Source: Candidatus Omnitrophota bacterium (GTDB lineage Bacteria > Omnitrophota > Gorgyraeia > Zapsychrales > Fredricksoniimonadaceae). Taken from it: a stretch of DNA of 34,094 bases. Where the stretch lies: NCBI GenBank assembly GCA_028865345.1, contig JAGWKL010000016.1, positions 1-34,094 on the forward strand, read 5' to 3'. The notes beneath the pieces were generated by a model, which saw only the letters and a program-made list of their open reading frames with translations, did not search any database and had not been told where the DNA came from. Numbering within the stretch: position 1 is the first letter of the stretch; each line of letters opens with the position of its first letter. Below are positions 25,986-34,094 of this stretch, piece by piece. The translations under genes and the position numbers were made by a program.

Positions 25986-27454
25986 CACCTGATCTTTCGT
26001 GGATCTTTTTATCACCCTTGCTGGGGCTTATCCTGGTGGCCCTCGTGCCTCCGGAGAGAACCTGCCTCATCCGGCGGATATCCGCCGTTGCCACACTTGT
26101 TCCCTTTGTCCTTTCCGTCTGGGCGTATGCAGCTTACGACCACGCGGCCGGCGGCTTTCAATTTGTCCAGAGTGTCCCCTGGGTCCTGCCGCTGGGGATT
26201 TCTTATCATCTGGGCATCGACGGCATCAACTCCCTGCTCATCGTCCTGTTGGGCGCCGTTTCATTTACGGCGGTGTTGATCTCCTCATCCATCAAGGAGA
26301 GGATCAAAGAATATTACATTCTGCTTTTGATAACAATCCTCGGCACCTACGGCGCTTTTCTGTCGCTGGACATCTTCTTTTTCTATTTCTTCCATGAAGT
26401 GGCTGCTGTCCCGGTCTTTTTGATGATCGCCATCTGGGGGTCCGAAAAACGGGAATATGCCGCCATGAAACTGACCCTGTATCTGGCCGCCGGAGCAGCT
26501 GTTGCCCTGGTCGGATTGCTGGCCCTTTATCTGGCCAGCGGGGTCCAGACATTCGATTTGGTCGCCCTGCAGGCGCAATTGGCCAGACATCCTATACCCA
26601 TCGGCGTACAAAACTGGATTTTCCCGCTTATCGTCGTCGGCTTTGGCATCACCCTTACCCTGTGGCCTTTTTACACCTGGGCGCCGGTGGGTTATGGGGA
26701 AGCGCCCACCGCCGTCAGCATGCTGCATGCCGGCGTGCTCAAAAAACTGGGGGCCTATGCCATCATCCGTTTTGCAATTCAGCTCATGCCGCAAGCGGCC
26801 CATGTCTGGATGCCTTTTATTGCAGCGCTGGCTGTTGCCAACATCATCCATTGCGGACTGGTCGCGCTGACCCAGCGCGACCTGAAATATCTTTTGGGAT
26901 ATTCCAGCTGCAGCCACATGGGCTACATCCTGCTTGGCCTGGCCTGCTTTAATACCATGGGCATCAATGGTGTGGTGTATTTGATGTTCGCCCACGGCAT
27001 CATGGCCGCCCTCGCCTTTGCTTTGACCGGCTTCGTGGAGACCCAAACTAAAACGCGCGATCTTGATGAATGGGGCGGCATAACCAAATACATGCCATTT
27101 GTGGGCACCTGTTTTATAATGGCTGCCCTGGCAAGCGCCGGGGTTCCGGGGTTCGCCAATTTCGTCGCTGAGATCCTGGTGCTCTTAGGCGCGTGGGACC
27201 AATACCGCTGGTATACGGTGTGGGCCGTCTTCGGGCTGGTCATCACGGCCATCTATTTGATGAAAGCCATCCGCCTGGGGTTCCAGGGTCCGCCCAGGCC
27301 ACAGTTTGCCTCCCTGACGGACGCGCGGACTACGGTGGATAAACTGCCTTATGCCTTATTATTGGCCTTATTAATATTGACCGGGTGCTTGCCGACGGTC
27401 ATTTTGTCGCACATCCAAACAAGCACCCGGGTGATCGTAGAAAGCATGCGTTAG
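25982..27454 (+). CDS. nuoM: NADH-quinone oxidoreductase subunit M, divergent type lacking the central TM7 lysine
   Basis: This 490-residue antiporter-like pump subunit has about 14 helices. E139 in FYFFHEVAAVPVFLMIAIWG matches the essential E144 of E. coli. In the broken-helix region the protein reads FGITLTLWPFYTWAPVGYG, where the usual form is FA(V/I)K-P--P-H-WLPDAH; T224 is at the position of the essential lysine, and the histidine is Tyr. The next lysine is kept in HAGVLKKLGAY (254-255). From memory, PVC bacteria have related NuoM forms (PFH-WAP-GY). It is translationally coupled to nuoL and ends 2 nt before nuoN. It could be a pump with altered proton path or a specialised NuoM. Confidence 0.93.
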   Translation: MTPDLSWIFLSPLLGLILVALVPPERTCLIRRISAVATLVPFVLSVWAYAAYDHAAGGFQFVQSVPWVLPLGISYHLGIDGINSLLIVLLGAVSFTAVLISSSIKERIKEYYILLLITILGTYGAFLSLDIFFFYFFHEVAAVPVFLMIAIWGSEKREYAAMKLTLYLAAGAAVALVGLLALYLASGVQTFDLVALQAQLARHPIPIGVQNWIFPLIVVGFGITLTLWPFYTWAPVGYGEAPTAVSMLHAGVLKKLGAYAIIRFAIQLMPQAAHVWMPFIAALAVANIIHCGLVALTQRDLKYLLGYSSCSHMGYILLGLACFNTMGINGVVYLMFAHGIMAALAFALTGFVETQTKTRDLDEWGGITKYMPFVGTCFIMAALASAGVPGFANFVAEILVLLGAWDQYRWYTVWAVFGLVITAIYLMKAIRLGFQGPPRPQFASLTDARTTVDKLPYALLLALLILTGCLPTVILSHIQTSTRVIVESMR

Positions 27455-27456
27455 CT

Positions 27457-28887
27457 ATGTTCCCTGTGATCAATTGGAATTTGGTTTCTCTTGAAGTCCT
27501 GATGTCCATCATTCTGGTGGGGCTGACGGTGTTGGACATCGTGCTGCCCAAGAACACTCAAAAGGACTGGCTGGGACTTTTAAGTTTCATCGCCCTCTTG
27601 GGCCTGATCGCCTTCTGGCTCACCCAGGGGGCCTTGCGCGGCGTCACCTTCAGCGGCATGTTCGTCATGGACCCCCTGGCCTGGTTCTTCAAGGCCTTTT
27701 TTCTCGTTGTCATGGTCTTTATTTTCGCCATGACCAGGGAGTTCTTTAAATCCCTCGGCGAGCGGCGCAATGAATTTTATTTGCTGTTATGGCTGGCGCT
27801 GATCGGCATGTGCCTGATCGCCTCAAGCGCGGATTTTCTGATGCTTTTTATTTCAATAGAAGTTCTTACCATTTCCCTCTACGTCATGACCGCGTATCTC
27901 AAAACCGACAAGCTCTCCATTGAAGCCGGGATGAAATATTTGATCCTGGGTTCCCTGGCAGCGGGGTTTTTTCTCTACGGCATCAGTTTTCTGTACGGGG
28001 CGGCCCATTCCACGCATTTTGGCGTGATCGAATACTTCTGCCGGACCCATGCCATGTCTTCCATGACTCTTTTTGCCCTGGTCCTTATTTTTGCGGCGGT
28101 CTCTTTCAAGGCCGCGGCTGTCCCGTTCAATCTGTGGGTCGCTGATGTTTACCAGGGTGCGCCGACGCCGGTCACGGCCCTTTTGTCCGTCGGTTCCAAA
28201 GCTGCGGGGTTTGTTGTCCTGATGCGCCTTTTTTTCTTTGTTTTCAACGCCTGGCACCCCCAGTGGAGCCTTGTGTTGGCCATCCTGTCGGCGATCACCA
28301 TGACCTACGGCAATTTGATAGCGATGTTCCAGACCAACATCAAAAGACTGCTGGGTTACTCAAGCGTCGCCCATGCGGGTTATCTTTTGATGGGCCTCGC
28401 CGCAGGCACGGCCTTGGGTGCTGCGGGGATCAATTACTATCTTTTGGGGTATCTTTTTACGAACCTGGCCGCGTTTATGGTCATCGTCGTATTTTCGATG
28501 GCCGCCGGCAGCGACGCCATCGCGGATTATGCGGGACTGTCCCGGCGCTCGGGTATTTTAGCGTTGGGCCTTCTGCTGGCTCTGGTGTCTCTGGCAGGCA
28601 TTCCGCCTTTGGCAGGGTTCTTCGGTAAATTCATTCTCCTCATGGCCGTTATTAAAAGCGGCTACGTGTGGTTGGCCCTTATCGCAGCCGCGAACATCGT
28701 GGTGTCGTTCTATTACTACCTGATGGTCGCCAGGCGCGTCTATGTCGATCCTCCGGCGGCGGATGCCGCGCCGGTCGTTGTGGCGCAAGGGCTGCGGCTT
28801 TTACTCATCTTCGCCATGGCCGGGATCATCGCCATCGGCATCTTCCAGGGGCCGTTCTTCAACGCCGCCCTGACCGCTATAAAGTAA
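27457..28887 (+). CDS. nuoN: NADH-quinone oxidoreductase subunit N
   Basis: The 476-residue third antiporter-like subunit starts at ATG 27457 (MFPVINWNLV), 2 nt after the nuoM stop; the frame is open 24 codons further upstream inside nuoM, but that part has no family similarity. Key residues are E in FISIEVLTISLYVMTAY, K in VSFKAAAVPFNLWVADVYQG and K in SVGSKAAGFVVLMRL. It closes the nuoJKLMN unit. No clear terminator was found in the 23 nt before the convergent gene on the minus strand. Confidence 0.96.
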   Translation: MFPVINWNLVSLEVLMSIILVGLTVLDIVLPKNTQKDWLGLLSFIALLGLIAFWLTQGALRGVTFSGMFVMDPLAWFFKAFFLVVMVFIFAMTREFFKSLGERRNEFYLLLWLALIGMCLIASSADFLMLFISIEVLTISLYVMTAYLKTDKLSIEAGMKYLILGSLAAGFFLYGISFLYGAAHSTHFGVIEYFCRTHAMSSMTLFALVLIFAAVSFKAAAVPFNLWVADVYQGAPTPVTALLSVGSKAAGFVVLMRLFFFVFNAWHPQWSLVLAILSAITMTYGNLIAMFQTNIKRLLGYSSVAHAGYLLMGLAAGTALGAAGINYYLLGYLFTNLAAFMVIVVFSMAAGSDAIADYAGLSRRSGILALGLLLALVSLAGIPPLAGFFGKFILLMAVIKSGYVWLALIAAANIVVSFYYYLMVARRVYVDPPAADAAPVVVAQGLRLLLIFAMAGIIAIGIFQGPFFNAALTAIK

Positions 28888-28910
28888 AGTTTCCTGAGCC
28901 GGAAGACGGA

Positions 28911-29672
28911 TCAATAACCGTGGGGAAGTGCGTAAAGGGAATTTCTAAGCTGGACGGTTTTCTTGAGGCCCGCCAGCTCATGGATCATGGTCTGCTGGAA
29001 CTCGATATATTTCTTTCTGGCGGCCGCGTAATCTTTGGCCTGGGTCAACCGGAAAATTTCCTGATCAAAATTTTCCGCTTCCTGGGCGATCCTGTCCAAT
29101 TGCCGCCGGATGTACACCTGTTGTGACAACTGCCGGAAATTATTTTTTAGCCTGATCAATTTCCCCCGGACAACCGCGGAGTCTTTTTCACCTGCCAGAA
29201 AAGCCGCCTGCTGATATAACATAAGGGCCCTGGTTTCCAGCCCCTTCTCGATCGCGGGGCTGCGCATGGCCCTGATCCGAAGCATCTCATTGTCCAATTC
29301 ACGGGCGGCCTTGCGGTTTGTGTCTTTCTGGAAAGCAACGGTGGATCTATAGTCAGGCATTGTCTCCTCGACCTTGTTAAAGGCCGCCAGCGCCTGGCCC
29401 ATCCTCTGCTGCCGGTATAAATTCAACGCCTCATCGTACATCTGCTCCGTGAGGCGGCGGTGCTGCCGGCGCTCTTGGCGGGCATGCTGTTTCTTCAATG
29501 CTTTTAAAATGATCTCCTCGGCCTTAAGGAGCCTCGCCGTGTCCTGGATGTTGATGCCTTCCATCGCAGCGTCGGCCGGGGCTTCGCCGGTGGAAGGCCC
29601 GCTTTGCGCGTAAGAGGGATGGAAAACCGGCAGGAAAAACAAAAGAAAGGCTAGGGCGCACCTTTTTATCAT
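28911..29672 (-). CDS. Exported helical/coiled-coil protein of unknown function
   Basis: This 253-residue product starts at ATG 29672, which overlaps the upstream stop as ATGA; the preceding frame is open but has no signal-like start. Residues 1-22 form a signal peptide (MIKRCALAFLLFFLPVF, cleavage near SYAQS). The rest is highly charged and almost wholly helical, with likely coiled coil at about 55-95 (QHARQERRQHRR) and TPR-like pairs (DEALNLYRQQRMGQALAAFN). The C-terminus has a second helical pair (AKDYAAARKKYIEFQQ). I do not recognise a family. Coupling with the Spy-like gene suggests a shared envelope role. The gene converges on nuoN. Confidence 0.78.
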   Translation of the reverse strand: MIKRCALAFLLFFLPVFHPSYAQSGPSTGEAPADAAMEGINIQDTARLLKAEEIILKALKKQHARQERRQHRRLTEQMYDEALNLYRQQRMGQALAAFNKVEETMPDYRSTVAFQKDTNRKAARELDNEMLRIRAMRSPAIEKGLETRALMLYQQAAFLAGEKDSAVVRGKLIRLKNNFRQLSQQVYIRRQLDRIAQEAENFDQEIFRLTQAKDYAAARKKYIEFQQTMIHELAGLKKTVQLRNSLYALPHGY

Positions 29673-30088
29673 TTTGGTTGGGCCTGGGCAGAATACTTCT
29701 TTTGGATGCTCCTCCATTGGGCAAGCTGTTGCGGCGTCAATATCTCCGCGACCTTCCTGCTGTCCTCAATGTTCCGGTAAGATATGTCCACCTGGATCCT
29801 GGACATTTCTTCCAATTTGCTTTTAATGGCCGCCATATCGGCATTCTTCTCGATCAACTGGTTCAATTGGGCCCCCAACTCCTTTAACGTGTTGTTTTGT
29901 CCGTCTATAAAATTCTGCTCGTCATAAAGCAGTGCTTTGAGTTTAAGTTCCTGGTCATCGGTGATCCCCAATTCGTTTTTAAAAGAAAAAATGGTCTTTA
30001 CCTGCTCCGGCTGATTTTGGGCGAAACAACGCGGTACGGCCATACAGACAAACAGCAATAAGCCTAATAATAACCCTCTTTTTCTCAT
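29669..30088 (-). CDS. Spy/CpxP-like periplasmic protein
   Basis: I choose the ATG at 30088 because AGGAG is 8 nt upstream; the ATG at 30094 is only 2 nt from it. The product has 139 residues: a signal peptide (MRKRGLLLGLLLFVCMAVP, cleavage near CFAQN), then helices with the Spy-family pattern. Near the C-terminus LTPQQLAQW matches the LTxxQ motif of Spy/CpxP-like proteins, and LGITDDQELKLKALL is an N-terminal counterpart. Members are periplasmic chaperones or metal/envelope-stress proteins. The stop overlaps the next start by 4 nt. A promoter lies at 30135-30164. Confidence 0.75.
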   Translation of the reverse strand: MRKRGLLLGLLLFVCMAVPRCFAQNQPEQVKTIFSFKNELGITDDQELKLKALLYDEQNFIDGQNNTLKELGAQLNQLIEKNADMAAIKSKLEEMSRIQVDISYRNIEDSRKVAEILTPQQLAQWRSIQKKYSAQAQPK

Positions 30089-30134
30089 GTTCATGACTCC
30101 TTTTGGATGGCAAACAGGATTCTTTTATTTATTT

Positions 30135-30164
30135 ATTCTAAATATCGAACAAAAAGATTGTCAA
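30135..30164 (-). promoter_or_regulatory. Candidate sigma70-type promoter of the Spy-like gene pair
   Basis: Minus-strand TTGACA (30159-30164), an 18-bp spacer and TAGAAT (30135-30140). The -35 overlaps the stop codon of the large repeat-protein gene upstream. Confidence 0.6.
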
Positions 30165-33100
30165 GGATTAATCGAAGTAAAACCTGTCAAGCCGCCGGCG
30201 GTCAAAGGCGGCAAAGGATTAAATAAAAATTGCTGCAGGTAGCTGTGCGCTAAAATACGTTGTGCCAAGGCCCCTTCCATGTAGACGATTTGGGCCAAAA
30301 GCTGCCAGTCAGCTTTCTGTTCCTCCTTGATCCAGGCAGGGTTTGATGTCCGGTCCATCTGATCAAGCATGGCGATCGCCCGCCGGCATTGCTCCTTGGC
30401 GCGGACAAAGTCCAGGTGCTGAAAATAGAATACGGCCTTGATTTCAGCCTGGACCACCTGGCGCATTGTCCCATGGAAAAGCAAGGCCTTTTTAAGCCTC
30501 TGCCGCAATCTCTTAAGCTCCCCGCCAGACTCTCCGCCGGAGACCTGCATGTCTTGAAGATACATTTGGGGGCCGACGAGCTGTTCATATCTTTCCATCA
30601 TTTGCCAAAGTTTGAAGATCCCTTCAGGCAGGTCTTGCGGTTTTAAATACGTCAGGGCCCTTTCCTGCCAGAGAATGGCGTTCCTCACTTCCCCATACCG
30701 GATGAAGACATCCGCCATTTTGTCCGACCACAGCTCAGGGCCGGTCGAGGCCAGAGGCTCCCCGGAGGATTGGGCCAGGATCTCCTCGGCCAACGTCAGC
30801 GCCTGGGCATATTTTCCCTGGTCATACATATTAATGAACGCCTGAACATCCCCGCTGATGTCGCCCGGCCTGCCCTGGCTGGATTTGACGGGCCCGAAGG
30901 ACGCCTGGCCTATGGGCATGGCGGGTGCCGACGTCACATTCGAGAACAACGGCCCCAGGGTGATATAAAATCTGACCGTGACGGGATTGCTCGTCAGTTG
31001 GGAATCGGTGGCCGAAATCGAAATTTGCTCGATCTTCGTCATGTTCATCAGCCCGCCCGCCGTCAGGACGCCGTCGGTAAACCCGAGCACCTCGCCTGTC
31101 CCTAAAACCACGGGGCGGCCTGAAGCGTCCGTCACCGTAGGAAGGTTGGCGCTCCCCAGTCCCGCCGCATCAAAGGTGAAGGTCTTGTCTCCGGTATAGG
31201 AGACCGCCACGTTGCCGTACGGGTCAAAGGCCGTCAGGCCCAGCTGGTCGGTCATGCCCACCGTCAGCAGTGCCGACGGCGCCGTCAAAACCAGGCTGCT
31301 TGCGGCGCCGGCGTTCACCGTGATCGTCACCGTAGCGCTCGTCAAATGCCCGTCGGTGGCTGAAAGGCCGAAGGTCTGGGCCTTGTAGAGGCGCATCAGA
31401 CCGCCGGCGGTACTCACCCCGTTGGTGAAGGTCAGCAACTCGCTGGTACCGAAACCGGCCGCCGTGCCGGATAAGTCCGTCACCGTCGGAGAATAAACGC
31501 CTATGGCGCCCGCTCCGCTGAAGGTGAAGGCCCTGTTACCGCTATATGTGGTCGCCACGTTGCCGAATACGTCATACGCGGTGATCGTCAGTTGATCGGT
31601 GTCGCCCGCGGTCAGGGTGGTGGTCGCCGGTGTCAGGACCAGCCTGACAGCCACGGCGGGAGTGACCGTTATCCCCACCGTGTTGCTCGTCAGGGTCCCG
31701 TCGCCGGCAACCATGGAGGCATTCTCTACTTTGTAAAGGGTCATCAGGCCGCCGGCCGTGCTCACCCCGTTGGTAAAGGTGATTGTTGTAGGCATCCCCA
31801 AATCCACCGCAGCGCCGGTCTTGTCTGTCACGTCGGGAATATAGCTGTTGAAGTTGCTGGCGCCGCTGAAGGTGAAGGTCTTGTCGCCGGTATAACCGGT
31901 CGCCACGTTGCCGTAGGTGTCATAAGCTGTAACGGTCAGCTGGTTCGTGCTGCCGGCGGACATCGTGTTGCTCGCTGCGGTCAATTCCAGGCTGACGGCC
32001 GCACCCGGCGTAACTGCCACATTTAAAGTATTGGTGGTAAAGGTCCCGTCATTGGCTGTGATGGAAGCATTCTGTGCTTTATACAAGGTCATCAACCCGC
32101 CTGCCGAACTGACTCCGTTGGTGAAGGTCATGGTCTCGGAGGTGCCGAAGTCGACCGCCCCGCCTGTCTTGTTCGTCACTGTAGGATGGTAGGAGCCGAT
32201 GGTATTAGCCCCCGAGAAGGTAAAGGTCTTGTCCCCTGTATATCCCGTGGCTACGTTGCCGTAGGTATCGTAAGCTGTGATCGTCAACTGGTCGGTCGCG
32301 CCTGCGGTGATGCTGCCGCTTGCCGCTGACAATGTCAAACTTACTGCCGCCGCAGAGCTGACCGTCACAGGAACGGAATTGGAAGTCAGGGCGCTGCTCG
32401 TCGCGCTGACAGAAGCTGTCTCAGCTTTATACAAAGTCATCAATCCGCCTGCCGTGCTGACACCATTGGTAAAGGTCAGGGTCTCAGAGGCCCCGAAATT
32501 GATTGCCGTGCCGTTTTTGTCCGTCACCGTCGGATGATTGCCGTATGCGGAGACGGACGCGCCGCTGAAGGTGAAGGTCTTATCTCCGGTATAAGAAGTG
32601 GCCACGTTGCCATAAGTGTCATAGGCTGTGATGGTCAGCTGATCGGTTGTGCCGGCAGCGATTGAGCCCGAAATGGCGGACAAGGTGAGGCTGACAGCCG
32701 AAAGCGGATTGACAGTCATACTCACGGCATTGCTGGACAGGGTCCCGTCATTGGCAATGATCAACGCATTCCCAGCCTTGTACAAAGTCATGAGCCCCCC
32801 TGCCGTACTGACACCATTGGTAAAGGTCAGGGTCTCGGAAGTTCCGAAGTTTACCGCTGTCCCGTTCTTATCCGTGACCGTCGGATGATAGCTGCCCACC
32901 GTACCGGCCCCTGAAAATGTGTATGTCTTGTTGCCGGTATAGGAGCTCGCCACGTTGCCATAAGTGTCATAGGCGGTGACCGTCAATTGGTCTGTGCTGC
33001 CTGCCGGCATTGTTGAGCCGGCCGCGGTAAGGGTTAGGCTCGCTGCCGCCGAGGCACTGACCGTCACTGAGACAGTGTTGCTGGTGAAGGTCCCGTTGGT

Positions 33101-34094
33101 AGCCGAAACCGCTGCTGTCTGTGCATCATATAATGTCATGAGCCCGCCGGCGGTGCTCACCCCGTTGGTAAAGGTCAGATTTTCGACCGTGCCGAAATGG
33201 ATCGCAGAACTGGCATTGTCCGTTACCGTGGGGCTGGTGCCGTCGGGTGAGCCGGACGCGCCGCTGAAGGTGAAGGCCTTGGCGCCTGCGTATGAGGTCG
33301 CCGTGTTGCCGTATGTATCGTAGGCTGTGATCGTCAACTGGTCGGTTGCGCCTGCGGTGATGCTATTACTTGCTGCTGACAGGGTCAGGCTGGCTGCCGC
33401 CGCCGGAGACACCGTTACGCTGACGCCATTCGTAGTCATGCTGCCTATGGTCGCTGAAATGGATGTGGCCCCCGCTTTATAAAGCGTCATCAACCCGCCT
33501 GCGGAACTGACACCATTGGTAAAGGTGATGGTCGTTGATGTCCCGAAAGTTTTGAGGGCGCCACTCTTGTCTGTTACCGTCGGGTAATAGGCGCCAATGT
33601 TAGTTGCCCCGCTAAAGCTCACGCTCTTGTCACCGGAATAAGAAGTCGCCACGTTGCCGTAGGTGTCATAGGCTGTGATCGTCAGCTGATTGGTGTTTCC
33701 GGCCAGCATGGAGCCGCTGTTGGCCGACAACCCCAAGCTTACGGCTGATGAAGGCGTGACACTGACATTGGCGGCATTGCTGGTGAAGATACCGTCGGTG
33801 GCGGTGATCGAAGCGCTCTGGACCTTATACAAGGTCATCAACCCGCCTGCCGTGCTCACCCCGTTGGTAAAGGTCAACGTCTCGGAGGTTCCGAAGTTAA
33901 CTGCGCTGTTTGTCTTGTCCGTTACCGTCGGATGATAACTGCCTATGCTGTTGGCTCCTGCAAAGGTAAAGGTCTTGTCTCCCGTATATCCCGTGGCTAC
34001 GTTGCCGTATGTATCGTAGGCTGTGATCATCAACTGGTCGGTCGCTCCTGCGGTGATGCTTCCGCTTGCTGCTGACAATGTCAAACTTGCTGCC
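30161..34094 (-). CDS. Large exported repeat protein, nine 116-residue Ig-like repeats plus C-terminal helical domain (5' end outside window)
   Basis: The frame is open to the window edge; its first codons read AASL, the usual repeat junction, so the protein begins further upstream and the TTG at 34084 is not its start. Nine repeats of 116-117 residues are seen, with core motifs DQLTITAYDTYGNVATSYTGDKTFTFSGA, broken here as DQLTITAYDTYGNVATSYTG, then PTVTDK, TFTNGVSTAGGLMTLYK and SATDGTLTSN. Composition (Thr, Ser, Gly, Ala, Asn; no Cys, few Lys) fits an extracellular beta-sandwich rod of the invasin/Big type. After the repeats, about 270 residues are charged and helical with TPR-like character (YDQGKYAQALTLAEEILAQ). 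It is probably a surface or envelope filament. Ligand and anchoring are unknown. Confidence 0.88.
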   Translation of the reverse strand, partial: AASLTLSAASGSITAGATDQLMITAYDTYGNVATGYTGDKTFTFAGANSIGSYHPTVTDKTNSAVNFGTSETLTFTNGVSTAGGLMTLYKVQSASITATDGIFTSNAANVSVTPSSAVSLGLSANSGSMLAGNTNQLTITAYDTYGNVATSYSGDKSVSFSGATNIGAYYPTVTDKSGALKTFGTSTTITFTNGVSSAGGLMTLYKAGATSISATIGSMTTNGVSVTVSPAAAASLTLSAASNSITAGATDQLTITAYDTYGNTATSYAGAKAFTFSGASGSPDGTSPTVTDNASSAIHFGTVENLTFTNGVSTAGGLMTLYDAQTAAVSATNGTFTSNTVSVTVSASAAASLTLTAAGSTMPAGSTDQLTVTAYDTYGNVASSYTGNKTYTFSGAGTVGSYHPTVTDKNGTAVNFGTSETLTFTNGVSTAGGLMTLYKAGNALIIANDGTLSSNAVSMTVNPLSAVSLTLSAISGSIAAGTTDQLTITAYDTYGNVATSYTGDKTFTFSGASVSAYGNHPTVTDKNGTAINFGASETLTFTNGVSTAGGLMTLYKAETASVSATSSALTSNSVPVTVSSAAAVSLTLSAASGSITAGATDQLTITAYDTYGNVATGYTGDKTFTFSGANTIGSYHPTVTNKTGGAVDFGTSETMTFTNGVSSAGGLMTLYKAQNASITANDGTFTTNTLNVAVTPGAAVSLELTAASNTMSAGSTNQLTVTAYDTYGNVATGYTGDKTFTFSGASNFNSYIPDVTDKTGAAVDLGMPTTITFTNGVSTAGGLMTLYKVENASMVAGDGTLTSNTVGITVTPAVAVRLVLTPATTTLTAGDTDQLTITAYDVFGNVATTYSGNRAFTFSGAGAIGVYSPTVTDLSGTAAGFGTSELLTFTNGVSTAGGLMRLYKAQTFGLSATDGHLTSATVTITVNAGAASSLVLTAPSALLTVGMTDQLGLTAFDPYGNVAVSYTGDKTFTFDAAGLGSANLPTVTDASGRPVVLGTGEVLGFTDGVLTAGGLMNMTKIEQISISATDSQLTSNPVTVRFYITLGPLFSNVTSAPAMPIGQASFGPVKSSQGRPGDISGDVQAFINMYDQGKYAQALTLAEEILAQSSGEPLASTGPELWSDKMADVFIRYGEVRNAILWQERALTYLKPQDLPEGIFKLWQMMERYEQLVGPQMYLQDMQVSGGESGGELKRLRQRLKKALLFHGTMRQVVQAEIKAVFYFQHLDFVRAKEQCRRAIAMLDQMDRTSNPAWIKEEQKADWQLLAQIVYMEGALAQRILAHSYLQQFLFNPLPPLTAGGLTGFTSINP
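30965..34084 (-). repeat. Tandem array of nine 348-351-bp in-frame repeats
   Basis: Repeat units begin, in minus-strand order, at about 34084, 33736, 33388, 33037, 32689, 32338, 31990, 31642 and 31294. Units 3 and 5 carry one extra codon. Units 8 and 9, next to the C-terminal domain, are the most diverged. Units 1 and 6 are close relatives, as are 2 and 7 in some marks. The array continues past the window edge. Confidence 0.9.

Noticed and set aside
26285-27046. 253-codon open frame on the minus strand
   Set aside because: Antisense to nuoM; Gln/His-rich translation without a family.
31592-33935. Series of 79-144-codon plus-strand frames with similar sequences
   Set aside because: These are periodic antisense shadows of the repeat protein, each at the same phase of the 348-bp unit.
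30965-34084. Regular repeats, CRISPR-like at first sight
   Set aside because: The period is 348-351 bp, always a multiple of three, in one open frame with conserved protein motifs; it is a protein repeat array.

Overview
The window looks like a chromosomal segment from an uncultivated Omnitrophota (PVC superphylum) bacterium. Evidence for this is the N-terminal domain of the first gene, which I recognise from large secreted proteins of that phylum; a NuoM of the form I associate with PVC bacteria; type III glutamine synthetase; and long repetitive surface proteins. The assignment is by recognition and was not checked by a search. No rRNA, tRNA, CRISPR array or transposase gene was seen.

Layout. 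1-6290 (minus) is the 5' part of a very large secreted protein with a glycoside-hydrolase-like domain, cut by the window edge. 6475-13041 (minus) holds gltB, gltD and a small TPR lipoprotein. 13132-16864 (minus) is a compact operon: class I glutamine amidotransferase, glutamine-dependent NAD synthetase and two family 2 glycosyltransferases. 16940-21023 (minus) is an ammonium uptake and assimilation block: a 41-residue membrane peptide, amt, a PII gene and glnN. 21338-23021 (minus) holds a DUF2934 protein and a GAF-GAF-ANTAR regulator. 23321-28887 (plus) is nuoJKLMN. 28911-34094 (minus) holds two small exported proteins and a large exported protein with nine 116-residue repeats, cut by the window edge.

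How the genes work together. Amt imports ammonium, PII senses nitrogen and energy state, GlnN makes glutamine, and GltBD turns glutamine plus 2-oxoglutarate into glutamate. The two other glutamine amidotransferases (NAD synthetase and the GMP-synthase-like protein) also use glutamine. The most interesting part is the control region of amt. A strong promoter (21302-21329) is followed by a leader of about 270 nt with a closed multibranch fold, alternative pairings and a strong intrinsic terminator (21103-21154) placed before the first start codon. Beside it lies a GAF-GAF-ANTAR gene, and ANTAR is an RNA-binding antitermination domain. This suggests an attenuation circuit for ammonium uptake, driven either by the ANTAR protein or by an unrecognised riboswitch.

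Several promoters could be read directly, most with a TTGACA -35 and 16-18 bp spacing. TTG start codons are used for gltB, one glycosyltransferase and probably nadE.
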